The notes: a model not told the origin generated them from the letters alone. A stretch of 64,000 bases of DNA from Arenibacter algicola (GCF_000733925.1 NZ_JPOO01000001.1:558001-622000); one strand, 5' to 3'. Counted from the stretch's first letter, positions 17,737 to 28,293 are shown. Numbers and translations are program-made.

Positions 17737-18624
17737 TTAAAACACAAACTTCATGAACAGCTCATTGGTATTCTTGGCACTGGCCAGTTCGCTCCTGGTA
17801 CTCACCTCATAGGCGAAGCCCAGGGTGAGTCGCTTTTGTATGCTTAGGTTTACCAGTCCGGCAAAGGCCGAATCGCTCCTATAGCTGGCCCCCAGTTCAA
17901 AATCGTTGTTAAAGGAGAGCATGGCATTAAAATCTACGGACAGTGGTGCCCCGCTCACCTGCCTCATCATGGCCGAAGGTTTTAGCATTAGGTTGCCGTT
18001 GTTGCCAAGCGGCAGATCATAGCCCACTGTGGCATAAAGGTGTGGTTTGGCCACAGTGGCCGTAGCCGTACCGTTACTGTTCTCTGCCCTGTCCGTGCTC
18101 AGCATTCTGGGCATGGCCAAGGAAAGAAACAGTGCTTCCCTTTTAAAAAGTATCCCCGCCCCAATATTGGGGTTAAAATCGGAGATGGAGGATATGCTGG
18201 GGTCCGACTGAATATTATAGGTTTCCAGCCCTGCCGTGTTCACCGAATAGGTATTGCCGCCTGCCTTGAGCCCTAGGTAGAGTTCCGACTTCTCGGACAA
18301 CTGAAGCTTGTAGGAGTAGTCGATACCGATGAAGGTCTGGCTCTCTATAAAGGTCTTGTCGTTCATTACGGACACCCCAAGCCCCATCTTCTCGCCCAAA
18401 CGCGTACCAAAGGAGACCACCATGGTCCTTGGCGCCTCTTCCACTCCCGTCCATTGCTGGCGGAAGCTGGAAGTAATGGCCGTCTCCCCCCCTGGGGAGA
18501 CATAGGCCGGGTTATAAGCGTTCATATGGTAGCGGTAATTGGTCAACAGCCCTTCCTGTTGTGCACTTAGCGCCCCAAAGATGAGAAAGAGGGCTATGGA
18601 TACTATGTTCTTTATATTCTGCAT
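17737..18624 (-). CDS. PorP/SprF family type IX secretion membrane protein
   Basis: A 295-residue outer-membrane beta-barrel protein with a signal peptide (MQNIKNIVSIALFLIFGALSAQ). It opens with the family signature 'LLTNYRYHMNAYNPAYVSPG...SSFRQQWTGVEEAPRT', has many alternating strands, and ends with the aromatic 'LFMKFVF'. PorP/SprF homologues are encoded next to type B type IX cargo proteins and are needed for their export or surface attachment. It starts 31 bp after the giant cargo gene ends, so the pair forms an operon. Confidence 0.9.
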   Translation of the reverse strand: MQNIKNIVSIALFLIFGALSAQQEGLLTNYRYHMNAYNPAYVSPGGETAITSSFRQQWTGVEEAPRTMVVSFGTRLGEKMGLGVSVMNDKTFIESQTFIGIDYSYKLQLSEKSELYLGLKAGGNTYSVNTAGLETYNIQSDPSISSISDFNPNIGAGILFKREALFLSLAMPRMLSTDRAENSNGTATATVAKPHLYATVGYDLPLGNNGNLMLKPSAMMRQVSGAPLSVDFNAMLSFNNDFELGASYRSDSAFAGLVNLSIQKRLTLGFAYEVSTRSELASAKNTNELFMKFVF

Positions 18625-18655
18625 TGTATTTTATTGTATTTCTTATCTATTGTGA

Positions 18656-21600
18656 TTATTGTTTGGCCAAAAACAGCCATCCGTTCATATCTACGTTACC
18701 GTCCCCTTCAAGGTCTATTTCGTAGTAGTAGGAACCTCCATCTGGCAGTCTACTGCTCAGGTCCTTGTAATGTCCGTCCCAGTCGTTCTGGTAGTTCCTG
18801 GCAGAGAACACTTCTGCTCCCCATCTGTTGAATACCCGCACAAAGGAGTTGGGATAGTTTTCTATGTTATAGATGGTCCAAGTATCGTTTACCCCATCGC
18901 CATTGGGCGTAAAGGCCTGGGACACCTTTAGGGAGTCCTTGTCACCATTTCCGTCACCGGAACCATCACCATCACTACCGTCGTCACCCTCTTTTTGACT
19001 ATCGGAACAGCCATTGGCGTCGGCCGTTTCCCCGGCAGGGGTATTGGGACAAGTATCATTATCATCGGTTACACCATCATTATCACTGTCTTTCTGACTA
19101 TTGGCACAACCGTTGGCATCCACGGCCTCATCTTCAGGGGAAATCGGACATAGGTCTTCTGCATCGCTTACCCCGTCAAAGTCACTGTCCTTCTGACTGT
19201 CGGAGCAGCCTTCGGCATCCACAGCTTCCCTAGCAGGGGTATTGGGACAAAGGTCTTCATCGTTGACAACCCCATCGCCATCTGCATCCTTTTGGCTGTC
19301 CGAACATCCATTGGCGTCGGCCGTTTCCCCGGCAGGGGTATTGGGGCAAGTATCCTTATCATCGGTTACACCATCATTATCACTGTCTTTCTGACTATTG
19401 GAACAACCGTTGGCATCCACGGCCTCGTCTTCAGGAGAATCCGGACATAGGTCATCAGCATCTCTTACCCCATCATTGTCACTGTCCTTTTGACTCTCTG
19501 AGCAGCCTTCGGCATCCACAGCTTCTCCAGCAGGGGTGTTGGAGCAAAGATCTACATCGTCTGTAATGCCATCGTTGTCATCATCACTGTCACATACATC
19601 TCCTTCTCCGTCCATATCCGTGTCTAACTGATCCCCGTTGGGTACGGTAGCACAATTATCGATAGCATCAATCACCCCGTCACCATCCGTATCAGTATCA
19701 TCATCGTTAAGTGTAACTACTATTGTGTGGAACAAACCGTCAAAAGTATCGTCAGAACTATCATTAGCTACACGAATGGAAATGGTAGTAGCATCGTCAC
19801 GAACCATATCGTCGTTTACCCCAGTAACGGTCACCGTCTGGGCCGTATCCCAATTGGAGGGGGTAAAGTTAAGGATGGTCTTATCCACTATAGCCTCCGT
19901 CGTTGCAGCACTCGTCATATAGAGTACTACATCGGAATCTGGGGCTACAGCCAAGACTACAGCAAAGTTGCCCGTACCTCCATTCTCGTCCAGGGTGATC
20001 GCTGTTGTACTTACCGTTAATTTTTGACCCACTGAGCATCCGCTAGGATTTACTGCATCTCCCACTGGGGTATCATCGCAGACATCATCTTTATCAGCGA
20101 TCCCGTCATTATCACTATCTGGACAGTCTCCTCCCGCATCCGTAATTCTCCAACTAAAGTTACTGGCGATTTTTTGGCGGGCAGCGTCCCCATCGCAATA
20201 GGTGCTGTTACCGGCACCAAAAATCACATTGTATTGTAAAGTCAGCACACTCCAGCCGTTCAACAGTTTGTCATAGTTCTCCATAGACAGTCCGGCGTCT
20301 GCAAACATATTCCTCATGGTGGTTACTTTGGACACATCCCAGAACCCAAGATTTTGATTAAAAGCAGCGACTTTATAAAACATGCCCTCCATATTGGTCA
20401 CATTACTAACATCCCAATTCCCTATATCTTGATTAAAAGCATAGGCCCTATAGAACATTTCCCGCATATTGGTCACATTACTAACATCCCAATCCCCAAT
20501 ATCTTGATTAAAAGTAGAGGCTTCATAAAACATTCCTATCATATTCTCCACACTACTGACCTCCCAGACCCCAATATTTTGATTAAAAGCTAACGCTCTG
20601 ATAAACATGCCAACCATATTGGTCACATTACGCACATCCCAGTTCCCAATATCTTGATTAAAAGCTAAGGCTCTGCTAAACATTTGCTGCATATTGGTCA
20701 CATTACTAACATCCCAATTGCCAATATCTTGATTAAAGGCAGAGGCTTTTTCAAACATCCAACTCATATTAGTCACATTACTAACATCCCAATTGCCAAT
20801 ATCCTGATTAAAAACAGTTGCATCAAAGAACATCTCCGCCATATTGGTTACCTTGGACACATCCCAGCCCCCAATATTCTGGTTAAAAGAGCTGGCACCA
20901 TAGAACATAGCCTTCATATCACGGACATTGGAGACGTCCCAACCAATAATGTCTCCGTTAAAGGTGGCTGCACCCCTGAACATAAAACTCATATCGGTTA
21001 CCTGGGAAAGATCGGGGACATCTGTCGCATTAATAACCATATTAGAACAGTTGTAAAAGCTCCACCTCATGGATTCCCAGATTTGGCTACCCCATTGTTC
21101 TACCGAAAGCAGTTTTTTATTATCCTGGAAACTCTCCCAGGGAAAATAAAGATGTGGAAAATCGCCACTGATGCTTACGGTATAGATACCCTTTGAGCCA
21201 TAGGTATGGGTGGCATTGCCTGTGTACACCGTATTATCCGTAGAGCCATCCCCCCAATCCACGGTATAGGCGAAGGTGCCGTCTCCTGTGGGTATTTCGA
21301 TGCTATAGAAATCGGACTTGCCAGTCTTTCCCGTATGCCAGGTTGTGATAAAAGGCTTTTGGCACTCTTCCCCGGCATCGGTAATGGTCCAATTAAAGTC
21401 ATCTATAATTTTCTGGCGGGCAGTGGCCCCATCGCAATAGGCAGTGCTCCCCACATTTAATTCCACCCCGTTCTTTAAGTTCAGGGCACTCCAACCGATT
21501 AACAGCTTGTCATAGTTTTCTTTGGAAAGTCCCGCTTCTTGAAACATACCATACATTGATACCACATTGGATACGTCCCAATCGCCAATATCCTGATTAA

Positions 21601-24600
21601 AGGCTGGTGCTTCATAGAACATATATGTCATATCGTACACCTTGGACACATCCCAGCCCCCAATATTCTGGTTAAAAGAGCTGGCCTGGTAGAACTGCGA
21701 CTCCATTTCTTCCACCTTGGATACATCCCAGCCTCCAATGTCCTGATTAAAGGAGGTTGCTCCGTAAAACATTTCGGACATTTTGGTAACATTGGAGACA
21801 TCCCAATCGCTTATAGCCTGGTTAAAGGAGCTTGCTTTGTTAAATATTGCACGCATGTCGGTAACCTTGGATACGTCCCAGCCGATAATATCCTGGTTAA
21901 AAGAGCTGGCCTGTAAAAACATTCCTCTCATACTGGTTACACTGGATACCACCCAGTTACCAATATCCTGGTTAAAAGATGTGGCGCTTTGGAACATATA
22001 GTTCATCGATGTTACATTGGATACGTCCCAACCCCCAATGTTCTGGTCAAAGGCATTGGCATTTGAGAACATATTGCTCATATTGGTTACATTGGATACA
22101 TCCCAACTACTGATATCATGGTTAAAGGAAGCGGCTCCTTCAAAGATTCCCCTCATGTTTGTTACATTGGATACGTCCCAACCACTGATATCTTGGTTAA
22201 AGGCATTTGCAAATGAAAACATTAGGTTCATGCTGGTCACGTTTGACAGATCGGGTACATCAGTGGCATTGATGACCATATTGGCACATCCAAAAAATGC
22301 CTGACTAAAGGATTCCCAGACCTGCCCCCCCCATTGTTCTACATAAAGTAATTTTTGATTGTCCCCTCCAAAATCAAATTTAAGATGCGGAAAATCTCCG
22401 CTGATACTTACTGTATAGGTGCCCGGGCTGGCATAGGTATGGGTCGCCGGGCCCGTATATACCGTAGTGTCGGTGAAGCCATCGCCCCAGTCTACCGTAT
22501 AGGCAAAGGTGCCGTCCCCGGTGGGGATTTCAATGCTGTTGGCATCGGTCTTTCCGGGGTTGTCGGTTTTCCAAGTGGTAATAAAAGGAGGTGGGCAGTC
22601 CTCTCCGGCATCGGTGATGCTCCATCCAAAGTCATCTATAATTTTTTGACGCGCCACATCACCATCGCAATAGGTACTGTTGCCGGCATCAAAAGCCACT
22701 CCGTTCTGTAAAGTCTGGGTACTCCAACCTTCTAACAATTTATCGTAGTTGTCCGTGGAAAGTCCGGCATCTTTGAACATCTCCGTCATAGCATAAACAT
22801 TGGATACGTTCCAAGCACCAATGTTCTGGTCAAAGGAAGAAGCCCCTCTAAACGTATATTCCATATAGAACACCGAGGAGACATCCCAAACCCCAATATT
22901 TTGATTAAAGGAGGATGCACCATCGAACATATTGTTCATACTACGTACATTGCTCACATTCCAACCACTGATATCTTGGTTAAAAGAGGTTGCACCAGCG
23001 AACATATTATCCATTACGGTTGCCGTGGTCACAATCCACCCACCAATATCCTGGTTGAAAGCGGAAGCGCCATCGAACATAAACGACATATATTGTACAT
23101 TGGATACGTCCCAGGCTCCAATATTTTGATTAAAGGAGGTGGCACCAGCGAACATATAAAGCATTTTGTTCACATTGCTTACATCCCATGCGCTGATATC
23201 CTGGTTAAAGGATGTTGCATTCTGGAACATCGATTGGGTCGTTGCCACTTGTGTCAAATCGGGTGCGTCAGTCGCATTGATTACCAAATTGGAACAATTG
23301 TAAAAAGTCTGTTCCATAGAGCCCCAGACCTGAGTACCCCATTGTTCTAAGGATAATAGTTTTTCATTGTCCCCGTCATCAACAAATTTAAGATGAGGAA
23401 AATCCCCGCTTATGCTCACCGTATAAGTTCCCGCTGTGGCATAGGTATGGGTGGCGTCGCCTGTGTAGACCGTAGTATCGGTGGAGCCATCTCCCCAGTC
23501 TACCGTATAGGCAAAGGTGCCGTCGCCGGTGGGGATTTCAATGCTGTTGGCATCCGTCTTACCGGGGTTGTCGGTTTTCCAAGTGGTAACAAAAGGACAT
23601 TCTTCCCCTGCATCGGTGATGGTCCAGCCAAAGTCATCGATAATCTTTTGGCGGGCGGCAGCCCCATTACAGTAGGTACTGTTTCCAGCATTTAAGGAAA
23701 CATTGCTCTGCAGGCTTAAATCGCTCCATCCATTTAGCAGATTATCATAATTGCTCGCAGACAGGCCTGAATCGTCAAACATATACCTCATGTCAGTCAC
23801 CTTGGAAACATCCCAGGAACCGATATTTTGATTAAAAGATGTAGCACCTCTAAACATACTTATCATATCGGTTACCCCTCCCACATTCCAAGAACCGATG
23901 TTTTGATCAAAGCTTTTTGCATTCAAGAACATACCCTTCATGCTGGTTACATTCCCAACATTCCAATTACCTATTGCACCGTTAAATTGAGTAGCCCCAA
24001 GAAACATATCATCCATATTGGTTACATTGGACACATCCCAGTTCCCTATATCTTGATTAAAAGCAGAGGCATTATAAAACATATAATCCATCTTGGTAAC
24101 ATTGCTCACATTCCAATTACTAATATCCTGATCAAAGTCTTTAAGTCCTTTGAACATAAAGAACATGTTGGTGACATTTTTAACATCCCATAAACCAATG
24201 TCTTGATTGAAATTCGTTGCGTCATAGAATAAGTATGAGAAATCGGTTACACTTCCAACGTTCCATGAACCAATATCTTGATTAAAAGAGGCAGCTTCAT
24301 AAAACATAAAGCTCATATTGGTAACCTTAGATACATCCCAACCTCCAATAGCTTGATTAAAAGAAGTAGCTTGATTAAACATGGATGACATGTTAGTTAC
24401 ATTACTCACATTCCACCCTCCAATATTTTGGTTAAATGCGGTGGCTTTATAAAACATGGATGACATATTAGTTACATTACTCACATTCCACCCTCCTATA
24501 TTTTGGTTAAATGCAGTGGCTTCATAAAACATACCTGACATGTTAGTTACTCCTGTCAGATCTGGCACATCAGTCGCATTGATGATCATATTGGAACAAT

Positions 24601-24970
24601 AGTAAAAAGTCTGTTGCATGGAGCCCCAAACCTGATCCCCCCATTGCTCCACGGACAATAATTTGCCGTTATCCTCTCCATATTCAAATTTAAGATGCGG
24701 AAAATCGCCACTAATGCTCACCGTATAAGTATCATCCGTGGCATAGGTATGAGTGGCGTCTCCAGTATATACTGTAGTATCGTTAGAGCCATCTCCCCAG
24801 TCTACGGTATAGGCAAAAGTGCCTTCGCCGGTGGGTATGGTAATTTGATAGTCGTTGGAAGCTCCCGGATTATCGGTTTTCCAGGTGGTGATAAATGGAT
24901 TCTGTGCCATGATACTGCCAAAACCGAGGCAGCAGAAGACCAAGAGCATACACTTGAGGGTACTTTTCAT
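18656..24970 (-). CDS. Giant BspA-like (26-residue repeat) surface protein, type IX cargo
   Basis: About 2,104 residues from the ATG at 24970, chosen for its signal peptide (MKSTLKCMLLVFCCLGFGSIMA); an in-frame start 26 codons upstream is possible. Four large modules follow. Each opens with 'FITTW.T...GTFAYTVDWGDGS.DTTVYTG.ATHTY', continues with BspA-type 26-residue repeats (FNQDIG.WDVSNVTNM..MF; 10, 6, 9 and 9 by eye) and closes with 'YCDG..ARQKI..F.W.ITDAG..C'. Then come a Calx-beta-like domain (ITLDENGGTGNFAVVL), about seven thrombospondin-3-like calcium repeats (D.DNDGV.D..D.CP.TP), and a gliding-motility/type B sorting domain (FTPNGDGVNDTW...GWLFLAKQ). It is predicted to be exported by type IX secretion and displayed; an adhesin role is inference. 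Confidence 0.93.
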   Translation of the reverse strand: MKSTLKCMLLVFCCLGFGSIMAQNPFITTWKTDNPGASNDYQITIPTGEGTFAYTVDWGDGSNDTTVYTGDATHTYATDDTYTVSISGDFPHLKFEYGEDNGKLLSVEQWGDQVWGSMQQTFYYCSNMIINATDVPDLTGVTNMSGMFYEATAFNQNIGGWNVSNVTNMSSMFYKATAFNQNIGGWNVSNVTNMSSMFNQATSFNQAIGGWDVSKVTNMSFMFYEAASFNQDIGSWNVGSVTDFSYLFYDATNFNQDIGLWDVKNVTNMFFMFKGLKDFDQDISNWNVSNVTKMDYMFYNASAFNQDIGNWDVSNVTNMDDMFLGATQFNGAIGNWNVGNVTSMKGMFLNAKSFDQNIGSWNVGGVTDMISMFRGATSFNQNIGSWDVSKVTDMRYMFDDSGLSASNYDNLLNGWSDLSLQSNVSLNAGNSTYCNGAAARQKIIDDFGWTITDAGEECPFVTTWKTDNPGKTDANSIEIPTGDGTFAYTVDWGDGSTDTTVYTGDATHTYATAGTYTVSISGDFPHLKFVDDGDNEKLLSLEQWGTQVWGSMEQTFYNCSNLVINATDAPDLTQVATTQSMFQNATSFNQDISAWDVSNVNKMLYMFAGATSFNQNIGAWDVSNVQYMSFMFDGASAFNQDIGGWIVTTATVMDNMFAGATSFNQDISGWNVSNVRSMNNMFDGASSFNQNIGVWDVSSVFYMEYTFRGASSFDQNIGAWNVSNVYAMTEMFKDAGLSTDNYDKLLEGWSTQTLQNGVAFDAGNSTYCDGDVARQKIIDDFGWSITDAGEDCPPPFITTWKTDNPGKTDANSIEIPTGDGTFAYTVDWGDGFTDTTVYTGPATHTYASPGTYTVSISGDFPHLKFDFGGDNQKLLYVEQWGGQVWESFSQAFFGCANMVINATDVPDLSNVTSMNLMFSFANAFNQDISGWDVSNVTNMRGIFEGAASFNHDISSWDVSNVTNMSNMFSNANAFDQNIGGWDVSNVTSMNYMFQSATSFNQDIGNWVVSSVTSMRGMFLQASSFNQDIIGWDVSKVTDMRAIFNKASSFNQAISDWDVSNVTKMSEMFYGATSFNQDIGGWDVSKVEEMESQFYQASSFNQNIGGWDVSKVYDMTYMFYEAPAFNQDIGDWDVSNVVSMYGMFQEAGLSKENYDKLLIGWSALNLKNGVELNVGSTAYCDGATARQKIIDDFNWTITDAGEECQKPFITTWHTGKTGKSDFYSIEIPTGDGTFAYTVDWGDGSTDNTVYTGNATHTYGSKGIYTVSISGDFPHLYFPWESFQDNKKLLSVEQWGSQIWESMRWSFYNCSNMVINATDVPDLSQVTDMSFMFRGAATFNGDIIGWDVSNVRDMKAMFYGASSFNQNIGGWDVSKVTNMAEMFFDATVFNQDIGNWDVSNVTNMSWMFEKASAFNQDIGNWDVSNVTNMQQMFSRALAFNQDIGNWDVRNVTNMVGMFIRALAFNQNIGVWEVSSVENMIGMFYEASTFNQDIGDWDVSNVTNMREMFYRAYAFNQDIGNWDVSNVTNMEGMFYKVAAFNQNLGFWDVSKVTTMRNMFADAGLSMENYDKLLNGWSVLTLQYNVIFGAGNSTYCDGDAARQKIASNFSWRITDAGGDCPDSDNDGIADKDDVCDDTPVGDAVNPSGCSVGQKLTVSTTAITLDENGGTGNFAVVLAVAPDSDVVLYMTSAATTEAIVDKTILNFTPSNWDTAQTVTVTGVNDDMVRDDATTISIRVANDSSDDTFDGLFHTIVVTLNDDDTDTDGDGVIDAIDNCATVPNGDQLDTDMDGEGDVCDSDDDNDGITDDVDLCSNTPAGEAVDAEGCSESQKDSDNDGVRDADDLCPDSPEDEAVDANGCSNSQKDSDNDGVTDDKDTCPNTPAGETADANGCSDSQKDADGDGVVNDEDLCPNTPAREAVDAEGCSDSQKDSDFDGVSDAEDLCPISPEDEAVDANGCANSQKDSDNDGVTDDNDTCPNTPAGETADANGCSDSQKEGDDGSDGDGSGDGNGDKDSLKVSQAFTPNGDGVNDTWTIYNIENYPNSFVRVFNRWGAEVFSARNYQNDWDGHYKDLSSRLPDGGSYYYEIDLEGDGNVDMNGWLFLAKQ

Positions 24971-25255
24971 AAGGTTTGATTGATTAGTAATTGGTTTTAT
25001 TGATTTTTTCATACTTCGGGCTAGGTCAGCATGCAGCAAAACTATCACTGGGTCATAAGACAGGTCTATCTTTTAATTCAACCTACTCACATTTAAGTAT
25101 ATTCCTACATGTAGTGAGCCGAAGTCTGCAAAAAAACATTAAAAAGCTGGGTTTATTATTTCTAGAACAGGCATATTGGTGTCCAAATTAAATCTTGACA
25201 CCAACTTTAAAGGCACATGAATAGAAGTATGAATAAGGTGTGGTACTCTAAAATA

Positions 25256-26410
25256 CTAGCCGTTATCTTGGAGTATTGATGCATAATCACTTGGACTATG
25301 GTCTGTTGCGTCTTTAAAGACCCTGCTAAAGGAGCTCCTGCTGGCAAAACCACATTCCCAAGCCAGGGCATCGGTGGTATTATTCTCCAAAAAACCGTCT
25401 TCGATCAGTTTTTTGGCATGTTGCATACGTAAATTGTTCTTATAGGAAGTAAAATTAAGTCCATACTGCTGCTTAATGAAATAAGACAAATGATGTGCAG
25501 GCATTTCCATCTCACGTGCACAATTGGTAACATTAAAATCTTGTTGCAAATGCAATTTCTTTTGAACGAGAAGTTTCAGCTTTCTTTTTACCCCTGCTTC
25601 ATCCAATCCATACTTATTATCGAGTTCTTGGTTGGAAATCGATTGTTTTGAATCCACAGTACCTTCGATTACTTGAGGATACCCATGTAAGATGGTAGGG
25701 AAATAGATGGGAATTACCCCTATGGAGAACATAATCAAATACAATATTACCGGTACCATAGATCCCCCTTCAAAAATGTTTATCGCCAGCATATTCTCTA
25801 CGGCATAAAAAATGGCAAATACGGCAAATAGGGTTAAGCCAAACCAAAAAACCAATAACCATTTGTTCAAAATAACCTTTAACCCATCAGCAGTGCCTTC
25901 CTTGATAAAGTCCAATAACTTGGGCATCACAATCAATAAGGCGCCAAGCTGCCATACATGGCGCATTAGCATGTGCTGATCCAGATCAAGGAGCCAATAA
26001 CTTACATGCAGCCTATTTTTGGGGTCGGTCAAGGCATTATGTAACATTTCTTGATAAACCGCATCTGGTTGCAGATATATAAATCCTGCGTCAATAACAC
26101 TTAAAACAAAAGGAAGAAACAGTAGCAAGTATCTTTTTTTCCATTTAAATTCATCAGCCATAATAGTTTCAAAATAAAAATAAATGGGCACGGCAAACAG
26201 GTTATAAAGTATAAGCGGCCATAAAAAAAACCAACTACATAATGCCAAATGCCCTCCATCTATAATATAGGCCTGCAAGGCATAGACTGAAAGCAAAAAG
26301 TAAAAGCTCCCTAGAAAAATAGTGGCTTTGGGTTGGGTGGATTTTTTTAAAAACAACAAGGTGGTTAGAACAAAACCGAAAATGGAGGCAATCAATAAAA
26401 TATTATACAC
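25256..26410 (-). CDS. AraC family regulator with N-terminal membrane domain
   Basis: 384 residues starting at a GTG. The first 235 or so residues form seven hydrophobic helices. The C-terminal 100 carry the AraC double helix-turn-helix: 'LQQDFNVTNCAREMEMPAHHLSYFIKQQYGLNFTSYKNNLRMQHAKKLIEDG' and 'TTDALAWECGFASRSSFSRVFKDATDHSPSDY'. Such membrane-bound AraC proteins are frequent in flavobacteria. It lies upstream of the giant cargo gene on the same strand with a gap of about 285 bp, so it may control that gene, but no binding site is recognised. Confidence 0.88.
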   Translation of the reverse strand: MYNILLIASIFGFVLTTLLFLKKSTQPKATIFLGSFYFLLSVYALQAYIIDGGHLALCSWFFLWPLILYNLFAVPIYFYFETIMADEFKWKKRYLLLFLPFVLSVIDAGFIYLQPDAVYQEMLHNALTDPKNRLHVSYWLLDLDQHMLMRHVWQLGALLIVMPKLLDFIKEGTADGLKVILNKWLLVFWFGLTLFAVFAIFYAVENMLAINIFEGGSMVPVILYLIMFSIGVIPIYFPTILHGYPQVIEGTVDSKQSISNQELDNKYGLDEAGVKRKLKLLVQKKLHLQQDFNVTNCAREMEMPAHHLSYFIKQQYGLNFTSYKNNLRMQHAKKLIEDGFLENNTTDALAWECGFASRSSFSRVFKDATDHSPSDYASILQDNG

Positions 26411-26772
26411 AATGCAATCTTTAATTATTTTAGAAACTCAGGTTAAACACCAGTAACCTTTGTGTTTGGTAAAGCCTCTTCTTATATGACAATTACTCAA
26501 TATTAAACCTAATGGTTCTATCTCAGCGCCTAGTACTAACCCTTTGAATATCCGTAACACTTCTTGAGTATACCTTGGTTCACTATTTTTTATTCTAATC
26601 TAAGCTAATTACGGTTACTGTAATTAAACTTAAAACTTGGGTCTAAGGCATAGAAAATTGAACCGATATCCCAATTGAATGCGGCAAAACAAATAAAATA
26701 ATAACGTAAATACAAATTTAACTTCTTTTGGCAACAAGGTTCAGTTGAAACGCGCGGTATAAGATGTCCTTT

Positions 26773-26960
26773 CTAATTTAAATCCTGATATCCTGATGGC
26801 CTTACAATGTAAGTTGCGGCAATTGGAATATCTTTCTGATCTATTGCACTTTGAGGTAGTATGGATTGGGAAAGGTCTTCAATAAGTTGGTCGGTTAAAA
26901 GTTAACCCTCTTGAAGTAGATCCTGTACCTCGCCGATAATTTTCTTGGTTTTTGACCATT
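26773..26960 (-). pseudogene. Decayed C-terminal gene fragment
   Basis: In one minus-strand frame the translation is protein-like on both sides of a single stop: 'SKTKKIIGEVQDLLQEG' then, after TAA, 'LLTDQLIEDLSQSILPQSAI' and a C-terminus 'IVRPSGYQDLN'. There is no start and no family I recognise. It suggests cargo lost from element 1. Confidence 0.35.
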
Positions 26961-27308
26961 GAGTACAGTTTGTATTTCAAATTAAAGATTAATAATAATC
27001 CTACAAAATCAAAAACGGCTTAAGTCCGCTTTGGTTTTCGCTGGGGTCATTTTTTTTTTTTTTTTTTCAATAGCATATTTAGTATAACATTTTAAAAGAT
27101 ACCAAATAACTGTAAATGACAATAGATGGAATTAAAGTGTTGTGAATCAGGTGTTTATGCGTTTTTAAGGCTTCTGTAGGCTTAAATTTGGATGAGATGA
27201 CCTCTACTATTCTCCAGCTGTAAAATACGCTAAAATCATGCGTAAAATTCAAAATAAGACCATGTTTAAGTATAATTTTTAAAATGAAATTAAACTTGGA
27301 TGGTCAAT

Positions 27309-27331
27309 GGGCGTTTTTGAGAAAAACGCCC
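27309..27331. other. Strong hairpin (GGGCGTTTTT-GAG-AAAAACGCCC)
   Basis: A perfect 10-bp inverted repeat with a 3-base loop, about 60 bp before the iteron array and partly extendable on both sides. It is not placed after a gene, so it is unlikely to be a terminator. It may belong to an origin-like or transfer-related region. Confidence 0.6.
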
Positions 27332-27390
27332 CCCATTTATATAAGTTTTATTTTGTTTATTTATGTTTTAAATAGTTTATATATATGTAC

Positions 27391-27463
27391 CACTACTTGT
27401 CCACTACTTGTCCACCGCTTGTCCAGTAGTTGTCCAGTAGTTGTCCCACTAGTTGTCCCAGAT
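27391..27463. repeat. Iteron-like array of 11-bp repeats (CACTACTTGTC)
   Basis: Six to seven head-to-tail units of the form CACTACTTGTC / CACCGCTTGTC / CAGTAGTTGTC, then a 12-bp final unit. The near-helical period places each unit on the same DNA face, as for initiator or regulator iterons. No Rep gene is present in the element. Confidence 0.75.
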
Positions 27464-28293
27464 TTGGTTATGTTATTTGTGTGCTCATCAAAATCAAGCA
27501 AAAGATCTCAAATAAAATGATGGTTTTTTCAAATCATAAACCTATTCCAAGATTGAAAAAGCGATTCTTCGCTTCTCTTTCCCGATACCAAAGTTGTCCG
27601 ATTTCGTCTTATTCGGATTGCATAATCGGGCTCGTGCCTCGCTCCTTTTATAAATCCTCCATAAGCCAAAATCGAGTTGGAGGGGTATCGAAAAAGTGAA
27701 AAATAAGTCGTGGAGGGCAGGGAAAAATATTATAGTTTTGTTTTTGATCTATTATAAATATAGGTATTTCTTTTGGGCGTTTACGTTTTGAAACGAACCT
27801 GGGTGAGTTTAAAATGTAAAGCAAGAGGGTAACACGCCAAGGCGGTGTTACGGTTCATAAAGTGCTTAATTTTATGGCTGTGTTGATAAACTTAAATTGA
27901 AAAGTCATGACATTTTTACGGTAAAAGTGCTCGGAAATCTCGTAATAATTGAAATTTTTATAGTAAATAAATTGGATAATATTACTTTCCAGAATTACGT
28001 GGTTGGGGAATTTATTAGGTTGGGAAAACCTAAAATGTTAAATGTAACACTTAGTTAGCGGTAAATAGGCAGGGAGCTCCTCCAAAACATTGTTTACTTG
28101 AGAATTTCATGATTTCCTTGATGAACTTGCTTATGTTGTGGGTATGTGGTTTTGAATATTTCAAATCAATTTCTTCCTGCGCCTTGGTTAATTGGTGCTA
28201 ATATCAATTCAACTCTTAATTTTTCTTCTCAGAAAGGCCAAGAATAAGGGACAGGTATTGGTTTTTGTTATTCTAATTATGGCTTGTATCCAA

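Larger units (their letters stand above)
26411..28293. other. 1.9-kb region without intact genes in element 1
   Basis: No credible intact gene. Contents: a decayed minus-strand coding remnant at about 26773-26960 (reads '...KTKKIIGEVQDLLQEG', one in-frame stop, then 'LLTDQLIEDLSQSILPQ...YIVRPSGYQDLN'); an 18-T homopolymer at 27050-27067; a hairpin at 27309-27331; 11-bp iteron-like repeats at 27391-27463; and an imperfect hairpin GTAACAC-GCC/GGC-GGTGTTAC at about 27828-27850. Two overlapping frames at 27284-27699 cross the iterons and look non-coding (Ser/Pro/Cys-rich, no motif). Confidence 0.6.

Noticed and set aside
18634..24979. Many plus-strand frames of 60-170 codons opposite the giant surface-protein gene
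   Set aside because: They repeat with the 78-bp period of the BspA units (for example 'HIGHITNIPI') and are antisense images of a coding repeat.
27284..27699. Two overlapping plus-strand frames across the iteron array
   Set aside because: Their composition comes from the 11-bp repeats (Ser/Cys/Pro-Val runs) and neither has a recognisable domain.
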